Shown in pieces: positions 53,189 to 63,901 of a stretch of DNA of 64,000 nucleotides. Location: contig JAKZHN010000011.1 in assembly GCA_037179335.1 (NCBI GenBank), positions 216,428-280,427 of the forward strand, written 5' to 3'. The stretch's first letter is position 1. Each line of letters opens with the position of its first letter. The DNA comes from Cyclaneusma minus (lineage: Eukaryota; Ascomycota; Leotiomycetes; Marthamycetales; Marthamycetaceae). The notes beneath the pieces are model-generated. The model was not told the origin of the DNA, did no database searches, and was given only the letters and a program-made list of their open reading frames with translations. A program made the position numbers and the translations under genes.

Positions 53189-54643
53189 ATGCGCGCGCGC
53201 CTGATATCCAGACTTACTTTCAAGTTGACTTTCACAGCCGCATCGCAAAACCTCTCCCGCAATCCAATCTGCCAGCACATGCGAACTCTTGCAGCCATGG
53301 CCCAGCCTCCGACCAGTGTCTACAAGACACAGATCTTACCCGTGCCCGCGGCCGACCTCGGCCATTGGGACGAAGACCGCGAGCCTTTGCAGTCCTGGCT
53401 ATTGCCCAAGGACCACTCACCCGCTATGGAAACTTTGCGCCTCGCCGCAAAACAGCTCAAGGAGAGCGATGTCCCAGTCGCCTTTCCTACCGAGACCGTC
53501 TATGGACTGGGCGCCGATGCGACCAGGAGTGCTGCTGTGAAAGGCATCTACCAAGCCAAGGGCCGGCCGGCCGACAATCCCCTGATCTCACATGTCTGTG
53601 ATCTAGACATGCTCCACGAGGTTCTTAACATCCCTCCGCCCGGTGTCGGCGCAAGCGGCACCGACTCTGTCTTGTACGGATACCGCTCTCTCATTGAACG
53701 CTTCTGGCCCGGTCCGTTGACCATTATCCTGCCGAATGCGACGCCTCCACAGCTTGCAACGGAAGTTACTGCCGGCCTAGAGAACTTCGGAGTACGCATG
53801 CCAGCTTCGGCGCTCGCTCGCTCACTCATCAAAGCTGCAGGCGTTCCTCTAGCTGCTCCTTCGGCGAATGCTTCCACCAAACCGTCTCCCACGACGGCAG
53901 AGCACGTACTACACGATCTCGACGGCCGCATCGAGTATATCATTGACGGTGGCCCATGTGAAGTCGGGGTAGAGAGCACCGTTGTTGACGGAACATGCTC
54001 TCCTCCTGTCGTTCTCCGTCCTGGTGGAATCAGCATCGAAGAAATCCGAGAATGTGAAGGATGGGAAAAGGTGGTAAAGGGATACAAGGACGAGAGCGAA
54101 ATAGGAGAAGATGCACCCAAGGCACCGGGCATGAAATACAAGCATTATAGTCCCAAGGCCAAGGTTATCCTGTATGAGAGTGGAGAGAGCGCCAAACCCG
54201 AAGACTTCTCCGACTGGACCCATGTGAGCATACCTGAAGGAACCGACAGGACCCTTGCTGCCGAGCTGGCCCAATCCCCATATCCCCGCATTGGCATCAT
54301 CCGGACCAAGCAATGGAATGAATGGGCCGGGCTGCCTCATATGGACTCGAAGGTAGATTCGAAGGAAGTTCCAAATGCTTTCGAAGTTCGCGAGGCGACT
54401 ATGACCGAGGCCGATGAGACTAGAGCGCATATTTCCGAAATTTCGCTGGGGAAGAATAGCAAATCGATTGCACGCGGGCTCTTTTCGGCGTTGAGATACC
54501 TGGATCAGAACCACACTGATATCATACTTGTAGAGGGCATAGAGGACGAAGGAGAAATCGCCGCGGCGGTCATGAACCGACTGCGCAAAGCAGCAACGGA
54601 GACCAGGAAAGCAGAGGCCGCAGAGGCCGCAGAGGCCGAATAG
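53189..54643 (+). CDS. SUA5: Threonylcarbamoyl-AMP synthase (Sua5/YrdC)
   Basis: Makes threonylcarbamoyl-AMP from threonine, bicarbonate and ATP for t6A37 of ANN-decoding tRNAs. Single exon, 484 residues from the first ATG. The YrdC domain (about 95-290) has VAFPTETVYGLGADA, KGIYQAKGRPADNPLISH, FWPGPLTIILP, NFGVRMPAS and APSANASTKPSPT; the C-terminal Sua5 domain starts at about MKYKHYSPKAKVILYES and is long, ending in an alanine/glutamate tail. The N-terminal 37 residues (MRARLISRLTFKLTFTAASQNLSRNP) are basic and lack acids, a mitochondrial presequence; ATGs at 53279 and 53297 (MAQPPTSVYK) would give a cytosolic form. Dual targeting from one gene is known for this enzyme in yeast and animals; here it is inferred. 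Confidence 0.95.
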   Translation: MRARLISRLTFKLTFTAASQNLSRNPICQHMRTLAAMAQPPTSVYKTQILPVPAADLGHWDEDREPLQSWLLPKDHSPAMETLRLAAKQLKESDVPVAFPTETVYGLGADATRSAAVKGIYQAKGRPADNPLISHVCDLDMLHEVLNIPPPGVGASGTDSVLYGYRSLIERFWPGPLTIILPNATPPQLATEVTAGLENFGVRMPASALARSLIKAAGVPLAAPSANASTKPSPTTAEHVLHDLDGRIEYIIDGGPCEVGVESTVVDGTCSPPVVLRPGGISIEEIRECEGWEKVVKGYKDESEIGEDAPKAPGMKYKHYSPKAKVILYESGESAKPEDFSDWTHVSIPEGTDRTLAAELAQSPYPRIGIIRTKQWNEWAGLPHMDSKVDSKEVPNAFEVREATMTEADETRAHISEISLGKNSKSIARGLFSALRYLDQNHTDIILVEGIEDEGEIAAAVMNRLRKAATETRKAEAAEAAEAE

Positions 54644-54814
54644 GCCATGCCCACACTTAGAAATAGAGAGGTGCAAACTGTGCTCATGGAACACATGCAT
54701 TTGGTTCTAGTATCCCTGTTGACCGTCCCAGAACGCCTAAATGAGATTTGACCAGCTGCCACCACCTCCTGGCATGTAGCACCGTCATCGAGCAATGCTT
54801 TTTCGATCTGTCGT

Positions 54815-55551
54815 CTACAGCCCCTGTCGTAACCAGTCCCCAAACTTCTGCTTTCCGAACTGGGCCAGGTTGTTCATACCCTGCTCGCTGAGATCGATGC
54901 CCTTCAGCTGTGCCACGTCCTGAGTTGGCGCTCTGCTCACTCGCGAGTGGATGATGGTGGGGTCTGTCTCGAGGATCACGCCGTCGTCTACGATTTCATC
55001 GACCGCCAAGGTTACGAGATCGTAGTTCTCGATTATTGTGCGTTTGTCAACCGATTGCCTGGTCCTTATTTAGTAAATGCGGTCTTCTGCAGGAGTTGGC
55101 CAAAAAGGGGGAGAAGGGGCCCGTGGCGTACTTGAATAGTAAGTGCATAGAATCCCTCAGCGCCAAGATCACATTGTAGAGCATGACCTCGTTCTCGTCC
55201 ATGCCACCAACGACATACATCATTACATCCGACTCGGTCTTGTACAGAACGATTTTGTTGTCATAGAGGATGATGTCGGAGTTCTGCTTAGCGGTCTTCT
55301 CGAGCAGGCCTTTCTCGAATGCGATTTGGGACTTGCTGTCTGGATATGGGTTGCTGGATAAAGTAGATGCTTTAGGGTTATCAGCAGGTTGCCATACGGA
55401 AACATGAAAGAGGGCGCGAAAGGTGTTATCAGAACTCACAGCCGGGAGCATGGTGAGGTGGGGTGTAGTATTTGGTGAACAAGCGCTTGCCATCATCTGC
55501 AGAGAGAACAAGGATGGCATTGACCGAGTACAGCGACATGTTGGGCGCCAT
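54815..55551 (-). CDS. RET3: Coatomer subunit zeta
   Basis: Small (longin-fold) subunit of the COPI F-subcomplex, needed for retrograde Golgi-to-ER vesicles. Exons 55551-55440, 55369-55132 and 55058-54815; 197 residues. Conserved blocks: LYSVNAILVLSADDGKRLFTKYY, KSQIAFEKGLLEKTAKQNSD, IILYDNKIVLYKTESDVMMYVVG, NEVMLYNVILALRDSMHLLF and VDKRTIIENYDLVTLAVDEIVDDGVI. The first intron joins G-S after HAP with acceptor AAAG; the next possible acceptor breaks the frame. The C-terminus (QFGKQKFGDWLRQGL) is typical. It is convergent with SUA5 (171 bases between stops) and divergent from Rev1. It serves the same pathway as the Sec20 gene of this window, although they are 33 kb apart. Confidence 0.94.
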
Positions 55552-55929
55552 GTTGAGAGTGGTGTATGCTTTGTAGCGATGGCAATTGGAAAACGAATCG
55601 CTGGCACTGGTCAGGAAGGTTGCTGTGTGAAGTTGTGAGGCTGCGGGACTGCTCGTGTCCTTTACGAGCCTCGTATCGATCGTATGTGGTTCTGGCCCGT
55701 GCCTTTCGGCGAAACATATTTCCCTGGCTCGCGCTTTCGCTCTCGCTCTCGCTTTGTCTTGTGTTAAAGTGCCATTATGGGATCTGACGCGTTCGCCGCC
55801 ACGCGACGTGATTCCCTGCGTCTTTTCAATCTTTGCCACAAAGAAGCACTTCTTACTCCACACTTCAAGTCTACGGGATCGATGGGTTGAGCATCGCAGA
55901 GCCCCCTCCAGGCCAGGAGATATGCGAAA
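55552..55929. promoter_or_regulatory. Bidirectional promoter, RET3 / REV1
   Basis: 378 bases separate the two divergent start codons. No TATA box is evident; a purine/pyrimidine-skewed stretch with repeated GCTCTCGCTT-like words lies at 55725-55755. Confidence 0.5.
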
Positions 55930-58900
55930 ATGGGCAGCCGGCTGGAAAAGAACTCCGAGTCCGTCCGCAAACGCATCGAAAGCCACACCTTCGAGGACGA
56001 AGAAGGCGAAGAGTACGAATCCTCCAAATTCGGCAGCTTCAGTGACTACTTCCGACGCAAGAAGCTCAAGCTCCAGAACCTTGATTCTCAGATCCGAGCG
56101 AAGTCCGACAAGCCTCAGATATTCAGAGGCATCGTTACTCAGGTCAACGGCTATACGCAGCCTTCGCTCAATGATTTGCATCACATGATCGTCAGCCATG
56201 GTGGCGGTTTCATGCAATACCTTGACGGGAAAACCTCTGTGACACACATCATTGCCGCAAGCTTGACGCCGAAGAAGGCCATCGAGTTCAAGAGATATCG
56301 GATAGTAAAACCTGCCTGGGTTGTGGATAGTGTCAATGCCGGGAGACTGCTACCATGGGATTCGTATCGAGTGGTCGATGAAGGGGTCGGTCAGCGGCTG
56401 CTAACTTTCGATGAGGGAAGATTTGTCAGTCAGGCAAATACGCCGAAATCAGGTTATCGAGACCAGACAAATGCAAGCTGGTATACTAGCCAAGTGAAGA
56501 ATGTGGCCGATGACATTGATGATGCGGAAGGGGCGGTATTCCCGAGCACACAGCAGCAAGTCTACAACGGCTTGGGTACGCATACGCCGGGCTCCGCACT
56601 TCCCAAGCAGTCTGACCTGTGGGAGCGGGATCGAGAGAAGCAAAGTCAACCTGCCGAGAAGAAAATTTTGTCGCAAGACTACGAAGTCACTTCTTCACTC
56701 GAAGATGCCTTGGCTGCCGCGTCCCACGTCAAGCTCCCGGAAGAAAACCCTCAGACCGAAGTTGAGAAGCCTGAGCTGCAAATCTCAAACACTCCACCTT
56801 CTGGGCAGGGCATGCAGAATTTCACCGAGACTGCAAACACTACCATAAGGACTCCTGTGAAACCCCTGCAATCCCTAAATGCTCAAGTCGAATCATCGCC
56901 AATAAACCCCGGAAAGCATTCGCTCGAGATATCTTCGCCCTCTCCCTCAAAGCGGCCAAAGACAATGACAGCTGAAGAGCATAACGCACTGCTTCTTGCT
57001 GATCCGCATATGCGGAAGTCATCCACAGCAAATCCTGAGTTTCTGAAGCAGTACTATTCCGAGTCTCGTCTTCACCACTTGTCAACATGGAAAGCCGAAT
57101 TGAAAGCCAAGTTTCAGCAAATGGCAGCTGAGAAGTCGGCATCGCAACGGCAACCGCCGAAACGGAAACCCGGATCACGACGCTATGTGCTTCATGTTGA
57201 CTTCGACAGTTTCTTCTGTGCTGTCTCCCTGAAGAAGGCTCCAGAATATGTGGATAAGCCGGCTGCTGTAGCTCACGGTAGCGGCAGTGGATCTGAGATC
57301 GCTTCTTGCAATTACCCTGCTAGAGCATTTGGTATCAAAAACGGAATGTGGATGAAAAAGGCTTTGGAGCTATATTCTGGCCTCAAAGTCCTTCCATACG
57401 ACTTTCCAGCCTACGAAGAGGCGAGCGCGAAGTTTTACGAAGCCATCATCGATGTCGGTGGTATCGTTCAAAGCGTTAGTATTGATGAGGCTTTACTGGA
57501 TGTGACAGCTCTGTGTCTGCCAGCGGGTGGCAGTGATGGGCATGGGGTTCGTGAGGGAAGTATTTGGCGGGAACAGGAAAAAGCCGAAGAGATTGCAACG
57601 AATCTGCGGACTCGCATCAAAGAAATGACAGGATGTGCTGTTTCTGTTGGAATTGGTGGGAATATCTTACTTGCCAAGGTAGCTCTGCGAAGGGCAAAAC
57701 CGGCGGGCCAGTATCAGATCAAACCCGAAGAAGCACTTGATTTTCTAGGAGAGCTCACAGTCCAAGACCTTCCTGGTGTGGCCTATAGCATTGGTGGCAA
57801 GCTAGAAGAACTTGGTATCAAATTCGTCAAAGACATCCGGAGTCAGTCGAAAGAACGCCTTATGACGATCCTTGGACCCAAAACAGGCGAAAAGCTCTGG
57901 GACTATTCAAGAGGTATAGATCGTGCAGAAGTTGGTGAGCAAGTCGTACGAAAGTCCGTATCTGCAGACGTCAATTGGGGCATCCGGTTTATCTCGCAAG
58001 AAGAGGCAGAGGAATTCGTGCAGAATCTTTGCGGAGAATTGCAACGCAGGTTGACAGAGCAAAAGATTCGTGGCAAGCATTTTACCATGAAGATAATGCA
58101 CCGATCTCCGGATGCGCCTCTGGATCCACCAAAACATCTTGGTCACGGCAAATGTGATACTTACAATAAGAGTATCATCCTCGGTGTCGCTACGAATTCG
58201 GCTGAAATTATGGGCAAGGAAGCAGTTTCAATACTCCGCAGTTACAACTTTTCGCCGGGAGAGCTCAGAGGCCTCGGGGTACAGATGACGAAACTGGAAC
58301 CGGTGAAAAATGCGACTGGCAACTTGGTTGATGGAAGCCAGAAGAGAATCAGCTTTGCCAACCCAGGGGTGCCAAAATTCTCCAAGAAGGCGGAAGTCGA
58401 TCCCATAATTGATGACATTGAAAGCCCGGAGAAGAACAAGGGGACGCCTGTGCACCCAGCACGCTTCATTACCAAGGCAAATGAGGCATACGAGAGTGCG
58501 AAGAAGAAGCTCAATATGACCGGAACCCAGTTCATACTGCCGACCCAAGTTGATCCAGAAGTACTTAAAGAGCTACCACAGGACATCCGTTCTCGTCTTA
58601 TGGCACAGGGCAAGAACAAGCCGCCCAGCAATCCCTTCGAGAAATCAGCTTCTCGAGCTCAGTCACCAGCATTATTGGCCTCGTCCCGCTCCACAACTCC
58701 AGATTTCCGACCGAAAGAAGACCTTGCTGATCTTGCCCTACCGTCCCAACTTGACCCTGAAGTATTCTCTGCTCTCCCTGATGACATGAAAGCCGAAGTC
58801 CTCGCCGAATACCGTTCCAACAATGCATCACAACCACGCAATCCATCTCCCGCGCCAGCCCTCCTTTCCCAATCTCCGCGTAAGCCCAAACTTCTCAAAC

Positions 58901-59541
58901 CCCGCACCCCCACGAAACCTCGTGGTCGCGGCCGGCCCCCCAAAGTCCTTCGGGACACTATGTCCCACACACTCACCCAATCCAACTTCATCTCCTTCAT
59001 GTCCGGCCCCAACGCCCCGGGCGGCGACAATGCTCTCGATCCCGACTTCCTCGCCGCTTTGCCGGAAGACATGCGTGCTGGAGTCATCGCCGACCACAAC
59101 CGCCGGCTCACCCGCCTCGGTCTTCTGCGCCCAAGACCGAAGAAGAAAATTAGCGGTCCTCCAGTCCCGGCGCAATTCGAGAAGAGAGTGATCAGGTTGC
59201 CGCCGAGACCGCCGAAACCGAGTTTTACGACGGCGAAACTGCAGAAGATGGAGGATTTGAGGGAGAGCGTGAGGGAATGGTGTAAAGAGTTTGAAGAGGA
59301 CGGGCCGATTAAGGATGATGTGGCTGCTTTTGGGAGGTTTCTGGGGAGGGTGGTTATTGAGGAGGGAGATGTGGGGAAGGTGGTGGGTGTGCTGAGATGG
59401 TGGGAGTGGTGCTTGGAGGATATGGATAAGTTGCCTGAGAATGAGGAGGGAAGACGGGTTTGGAACGAGGCATTGGAGCGGGTCAAGGAGACCTTTCAAG
59501 CTGCTGTCAAAGAAAGGGGCTTGGGAAAAGTGGATATTTGA
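55930..59541 (+). CDS. REV1: DNA repair protein Rev1 (Y-family deoxycytidyl transferase)
   Basis: Translesion polymerase and scaffold for Pol zeta; single exon, 1,203 residues. An N-terminal BRCT domain lies at about 60-150 (QIFRGIVTQVNGYTQPSLND...VKPAWVVDSVNAGRLLPW). The Y-polymerase catalytic core starts near 417 (RYVLHVDFDSFFCAVSLKK, first metal aspartates), with SIDEALLD near 517 (second acidic pair) and the little-finger domain to about 790. Three ubiquitin-binding motifs of DPExxxxLPxDxxxxV type follow near 874, 942 and 1037; two are usual. The C-terminal polymerase-interaction domain is at about 1105-1203 (LRESVREWCKEFEEDGPI...WWEWCLEDMDKLP). A KPRGRGRPPK AT-hook-like stretch lies between UBM2 and UBM3. 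The start is the first ATG before the conserved basic region. Confidence 0.96.
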   Translation: MGSRLEKNSESVRKRIESHTFEDEEGEEYESSKFGSFSDYFRRKKLKLQNLDSQIRAKSDKPQIFRGIVTQVNGYTQPSLNDLHHMIVSHGGGFMQYLDGKTSVTHIIAASLTPKKAIEFKRYRIVKPAWVVDSVNAGRLLPWDSYRVVDEGVGQRLLTFDEGRFVSQANTPKSGYRDQTNASWYTSQVKNVADDIDDAEGAVFPSTQQQVYNGLGTHTPGSALPKQSDLWERDREKQSQPAEKKILSQDYEVTSSLEDALAAASHVKLPEENPQTEVEKPELQISNTPPSGQGMQNFTETANTTIRTPVKPLQSLNAQVESSPINPGKHSLEISSPSPSKRPKTMTAEEHNALLLADPHMRKSSTANPEFLKQYYSESRLHHLSTWKAELKAKFQQMAAEKSASQRQPPKRKPGSRRYVLHVDFDSFFCAVSLKKAPEYVDKPAAVAHGSGSGSEIASCNYPARAFGIKNGMWMKKALELYSGLKVLPYDFPAYEEASAKFYEAIIDVGGIVQSVSIDEALLDVTALCLPAGGSDGHGVREGSIWREQEKAEEIATNLRTRIKEMTGCAVSVGIGGNILLAKVALRRAKPAGQYQIKPEEALDFLGELTVQDLPGVAYSIGGKLEELGIKFVKDIRSQSKERLMTILGPKTGEKLWDYSRGIDRAEVGEQVVRKSVSADVNWGIRFISQEEAEEFVQNLCGELQRRLTEQKIRGKHFTMKIMHRSPDAPLDPPKHLGHGKCDTYNKSIILGVATNSAEIMGKEAVSILRSYNFSPGELRGLGVQMTKLEPVKNATGNLVDGSQKRISFANPGVPKFSKKAEVDPIIDDIESPEKNKGTPVHPARFITKANEAYESAKKKLNMTGTQFILPTQVDPEVLKELPQDIRSRLMAQGKNKPPSNPFEKSASRAQSPALLASSRSTTPDFRPKEDLADLALPSQLDPEVFSALPDDMKAEVLAEYRSNNASQPRNPSPAPALLSQSPRKPKLLKPRTPTKPRGRGRPPKVLRDTMSHTLTQSNFISFMSGPNAPGGDNALDPDFLAALPEDMRAGVIADHNRRLTRLGLLRPRPKKKISGPPVPAQFEKRVIRLPPRPPKPSFTTAKLQKMEDLRESVREWCKEFEEDGPIKDDVAAFGRFLGRVVIEEGDVGKVVGVLRWWEWCLEDMDKLPENEEGRRVWNEALERVKETFQAAVKERGLGKVDI

Positions 59542-59864
59542 ACTACTGTGACCGAGCGGGATTCGCTGGCACACAGCCATGGGACAATGGCGGGAGTTGG
59601 GTTTTGCTAATACCCGGCGTAGGTTTCTGCTTTTAGCGATATATAGATAAGGATAGGCGCAAAGCCTGGATGGCCGCCGAGCTCGATATGCTGGATGCCA
59701 GATGAATAACGAATAAATGACAAATCGTGTACTCCTTGTCTCTTCAATTCATCTAACGGACCGGGTATCGTAACACCTTCGAGCAATTTTTTATGTACCA
59801 TTCCCATGCATTTTAATTCAGCACCTAACAAACACCCGCTTTATTTTCCGCTTGCTAAACGCTT
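59542..59864. other. Convergent 3' intergenic region
   Basis: 323 bases between REV1 and tyrosyl-tRNA synthetase stop codons; 3' UTR-like, nothing else seen. Confidence 0.5.
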
Positions 59865-61210
59865 TTACTGAACTTTGTCATCATCGAGATCGAGCTTCTT
59901 CAGAGTCTCTTCCGGAGTTGATTTCTTATCAACGCTCACTGCCTCCGCATTCTTGCCCTCAACATGTCCATCTGGCTGCGCAGCCACTCCCTTGGCAGCC
60001 AGAGCAGCAGCCCTCTTGGCTGGGTCGCCCTTGTCCTTCACTTTCTTGACTTTGACGGGTGCTTTCTCGGGCGGGTAGGCGAGCTGCTCGATTTCTTGCC
60101 AGTCTTTGTCGGCGTCAAACTCGGCGCGGATGGGGCTGAGGAGTTCGTTGAGGGCTACGACGAGAGCGGCTTTGAGAAGTTGGGGTGTGAGCTGTTGATG
60201 AAGATGTTAGCAAGGGAATTGGTAATCCTGGAGCTAGAGCTCGGGTTTGATGATTTAGGGGGTTGACTCACGATATCTGCCGTGTAGTCTTCCTTGAGCT
60301 TTTCTATGCTCTCATAGACCAATGGCTCGCCCTCTCTTCTCGAAACGACAAATTTGGGAGTTCCGTTGTTCTTCAGTGCACTGGCGCGGAAAATGACATT
60401 CTCGACGAATGCGACTACGCCGTTACCCTCGACTTCTTTTGGCTTGCAAACAGCCTTCTTCAGCTTCTTCTCCACCGTCGCTGGTTGGTCGAGCAGATCG
60501 ATCTTGCTGTCCGGCTCGCTCGCACTCATCTTTCCTCCCTCTCCCAGTCCCGGCACCATCGCGTTCATTAAGTGTGCGCGCACCTTGTATCCGATCTTTG
60601 GCAGATTCTCCGTCGCAAATGTGAAAATCTTGCGCTGGTCGATACCGCCAAATTGGCAGTCTACGTCCAAGTGTACCTCGTCCAATGCTTGCATGAGGGG
60701 GTAGATCAAGCCTCCCAGGCATGGGTCCTCTGTCTGCTTCACGACCTCCGCACCAGCCTTTTGCGCCACATTGATCCTCGTGATTCCCTCCAGCTTAAAG
60801 CGGTCCATCGTGTACTCCTTGTTGAACTGGTAGCTGCTTCCCAGCACAAAATCCAGCCTCGCGAGATCCACACCCACAGCCCTGAGCAAGCTCTTGATGA
60901 CCTTCTCGTAGTACTTGGCGCGGTATTCGACGAGCTCGAGCGGAGCTTTCATGTTATCCAGGTAGCCGTGAATGTCGGCGAGAAGGACCTTCATGTGGCA
61001 TCCGGCGGCCAACAGCTCAGCGATCTTGATCATGGGGACAAAGTAGCCGCAGTGAGGCTTGCCGGTGGTTGCAGTGCCCCAGTAGACTTTGAGCGGGCGC
61101 TTTTCTTTGAGGACGACATCGTCGATGATTTCGCCGTGCATAACCTCGGCCACGTTGGCCTTGATCAGGGCGAGAGATTCCTCGGGAGTCATGGTTGCTG
61201 ATGTCGCCAT
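59865..61210 (-). CDS. TYS1: Cytosolic tyrosyl-tRNA synthetase
   Basis: Class I synthetase charging tRNA-Tyr. Exons 61210-60272 and 60191-59865; 421 residues. The first class I signature is in VYWGTATTGKPHCGYFVPM (HIGH equivalent), the tyrosine pocket in DFVLGSSYQFNKEYT and QALDEVHLDVDCQFGGIDQR, and the KMSKS loop reads KMSAS (227-231). The eukaryotic cytosolic form is indicated by the lack of an S4 domain and by the Lys-rich tail (EKAPVKVKKVKDKGDPAKRA...). Two nearby ATGs (residues 1 and 7) could both start; neither adds a presequence. It is divergent from the BTB gene. Confidence 0.96.
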
Positions 61211-62182
61211 GGTGGGGGCTGGTGGTGAGGGGAGTCGAGAGTTGACGATGGTGGGGTTGAGTCAAAAAGAAAAGTACCTAGCGAGGTGCGACTTCAACAA
61301 TTGGCGATCTGTCAGGAAGCCTCAATTTCATGCGTTGCAACGAGACTCGACCACTTTTATGCCGTTGAGCCACGAGGAGAATAGCTTCGAATTATGCGCG
61401 TCTACGGATAGTCAATTGGACCTTGGCAGACTCCAAATGCCTTTCACGATCGAGTCATAGAGTAAGATGCGTGTCGCGTAGGGTGACATTCTGGGTGCCA
61501 CTTTCGAGGTAAGCAAAACTCTTCTCTCAACTGGTCTAAGCTATTCGGAGGACAGCTAGGATCAGATCGACAGCGACCTGTCTGCTCTGAGTCTTCCTAT
61601 CCAAGTACTCGACCTGTCGACCATTGTCACAGGCCCACCCAAATTGTCCCCAATTGCCCGACGAACTTGGTTCAGTCTGCCTTTCCACAGATACGCATAG
61701 CTGCACAACTTCCATGTTTCTGCTTTCGTTGCTTATATCCCTTACTTTTCTCTTTTGCTGTTTATGAGTGTTTCTAGTGGTTGAAGCTACTCCCAAGTCT
61801 TGACTGAGCACACAAAAACTGTCACCACGCGTCCGGGTGCTCTCAATTAGCTTCCAGATTGCATTTCCGCTTTGTCATTTGCTTCCAAGTCACAACATTG
61901 AAGTCTACCCGGACTCTCCGTGACTGGTTTATGGAGGCGGGTCTTCGATATTAACTGGCATCTTTGTGCGGCGTGAGGGGGAGACCAGGTCTGGAAGTCT
62001 AAGCTACTCTAGAGTCTGGGTACAGCCTGACAGGCCACGTCGGTCATGGTGAACTCAATTCTCAAACTTCCACAAAAGCCGGCACCTCTCTTACTTGATA
62101 CTCTATCTCGGCCTGTTCTTCCACACATCCCACTCAGGCAATCCAGCTTTCCCTTTCTCCTTGAGACCTCGTCGCCAGCACG
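61211..62182. other. Divergent intergenic region, TYS1 / BTB gene
   Basis: About 0.97 kb with two promoters and a CT-rich leader before the BTB start. No other gene recognised. Confidence 0.5.
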
Positions 62183-63901
62183 ATGGGCTCCACCAACACC
62201 GACCAGGTAGTTTTAGATCCAGATGGCGATTTGACTCGAATCATTCCCCGGAAAAGAGACACGAACCCCTTCGCTTTCTCCCAGCCTAACTCCAATGGCA
62301 AACGGCCTGACCTCCGAATGCTAGTTTCTTCCAAGCATCTGGCTCTCATTTCTCCCGTCTTCAAGACCATGCTATACGGTCCCTTCGCTGAAGCGCAGAC
62401 CTTGCGGGACACAGGCCGTCTGGATCTCCCCTTGCCAGAAGACGATGCCGAGGCTATGAAGCTATTGATGCGCATTGCTCATTTTCATCTCGAGGAAGTT
62501 CCCACTGTTCTACCAGCTGGCGATCTCTTCGACGTCGCTGTGCTGGTGGACAAATACAAACTCCACAAGATAGTTGGCCATGTCGTCTCAAATTGGCTCG
62601 AACCTTTGGAAGCTCTCCCGTTGGTATACCTCACTGGTACTAACGAAGAAGTGCTTCGTCGCCTGGCTATCGCCTGGGTGTTTGGGCGAGGAGACGATTT
62701 CAGGCGTCTTACCGACTGGGCTCAGAAGAACATTTCTGAATCCCTGGTCGACGACGTTCACGAGGATAATCCACTCCCTGGTCCCATTATCGGTATGTGT
62801 TCCTACTTATGTTAAGCAAGAGACCTATGATACACCTTCTGAATTCCAATTCGCGTTTCTTCTCACTAATAGCATGGACCTGGATTGTTTATGATTTTCG
62901 AATTCAAGTTTCTCGGGTCCCTTCAAACCACTTAAACTGCTTCGATTACTTCGGTTGTCTGTGGCCATTTGGAATTTAGATAAAATATATGCTAAATGTT
63001 GCCATGACAGAAAAAATACTGGAATCCAGGTACGGATTATTCACCAGGGCACTGGAGACCATCGACTCCACCATACAGACATTTACCGAAACCAGTGTCT
63101 GCAAAAATGAGCGATGCTGTGCCATTCTGCTTGGATCAACTATTCGACAAGCCAAAAAAGACGATCTCCTGTCCGGTTCTGTGGACGAATACTCAGAGTG
63201 GCCTTTCGCTGACCTGCATGATGAAGGCGTTGATCTATTCCCTCCTCGACGATGTCTCCGTAGCGGCAGCGACGGCAAGACCAATTCTCGGCCTTGACGG
63301 AAAGGTCTGGTTCCATACGCGCATATTACTGGACTACTTGAGACCAGCCCAGGCGAAATTAGCCCGTATCACAAAAGCACACACACTTCAACAGCGCATT
63401 GAAATCTGTCGCGAGGCTCTCGATATTGTTCGGGCTCTTGAGATCATAGACGGAATCGCCCGTAAAGTTCGGAGGTTTATCATCAACTTATTCGCGGATG
63501 TGGTCAGCTGTCTGGGGCTTCGAGACGAACACAAATACAGCCATTTCGTCCTGGCTATCGCCTTTCTGGCTGAAGCTGATGCTATGCTTCTTCGTTTCCT
63601 TCCTATGTTCCGGATTGAAAGCGAGGTCTGGGAGCACACCGAAGATCTTAATATCAAGCAAAGGCATTGGTACATCGAAGGGGATATACGCAGTCTCAAG
63701 TCGGAGAAGCACGTGCCTAGTGCCATGAAGGACATGATCTATCCTCAGTCCTTGGCTAAATTGCAGCGCTGGCAACAACAGCAGTCAAAAACAGAAGACG
63801 GGGAGCGATTCTTTGATATGACGAGTCTTTGGACATTTCGACACTTCGCCGACCCTAAAGGAGAGATGCGGCTTCAGAGGGCTCGGGCGGGGTATGATTG
63901 A
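62183..63901 (+). CDS. BTB/POZ-domain protein, apparently frameshifted in its second exon
   Basis: Exon 1 (62183-62792) encodes 203 residues with a BTB domain at about 30-125 (LRMLVSSKHLALISPVFKTMLYG...LPEDDAEAMKLLMRIAHFH). An intron of 218 nt (donor GTATGT, acceptor GACAG) leads to exon 2 at 63011. Read straight, exon 2 stops at 63297, giving 298 residues. However, around an A6 run (63154-63159) the family-like sequence (CAILLGSTIRQAKK) jumps to the +1 frame, which continues as VLWTNTQSGLSLTCMMKALI...LLDD, a motif region expected in fungal BTB proteins, and stays open to 63901. Skipping one A would give 499 residues. The C-terminal 200 residues (helical, charged) match nothing I know. It could be a recent mutation, an assembly error, or two overlapping frames. 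Confidence 0.7.

Noticed and set aside
62880..63000. A further copy of the 19-bp array in the BTB intron
   Set aside because: A few words (GATTACTTCGG, ACCACTT) resemble the unit, but no periodicity could be followed.
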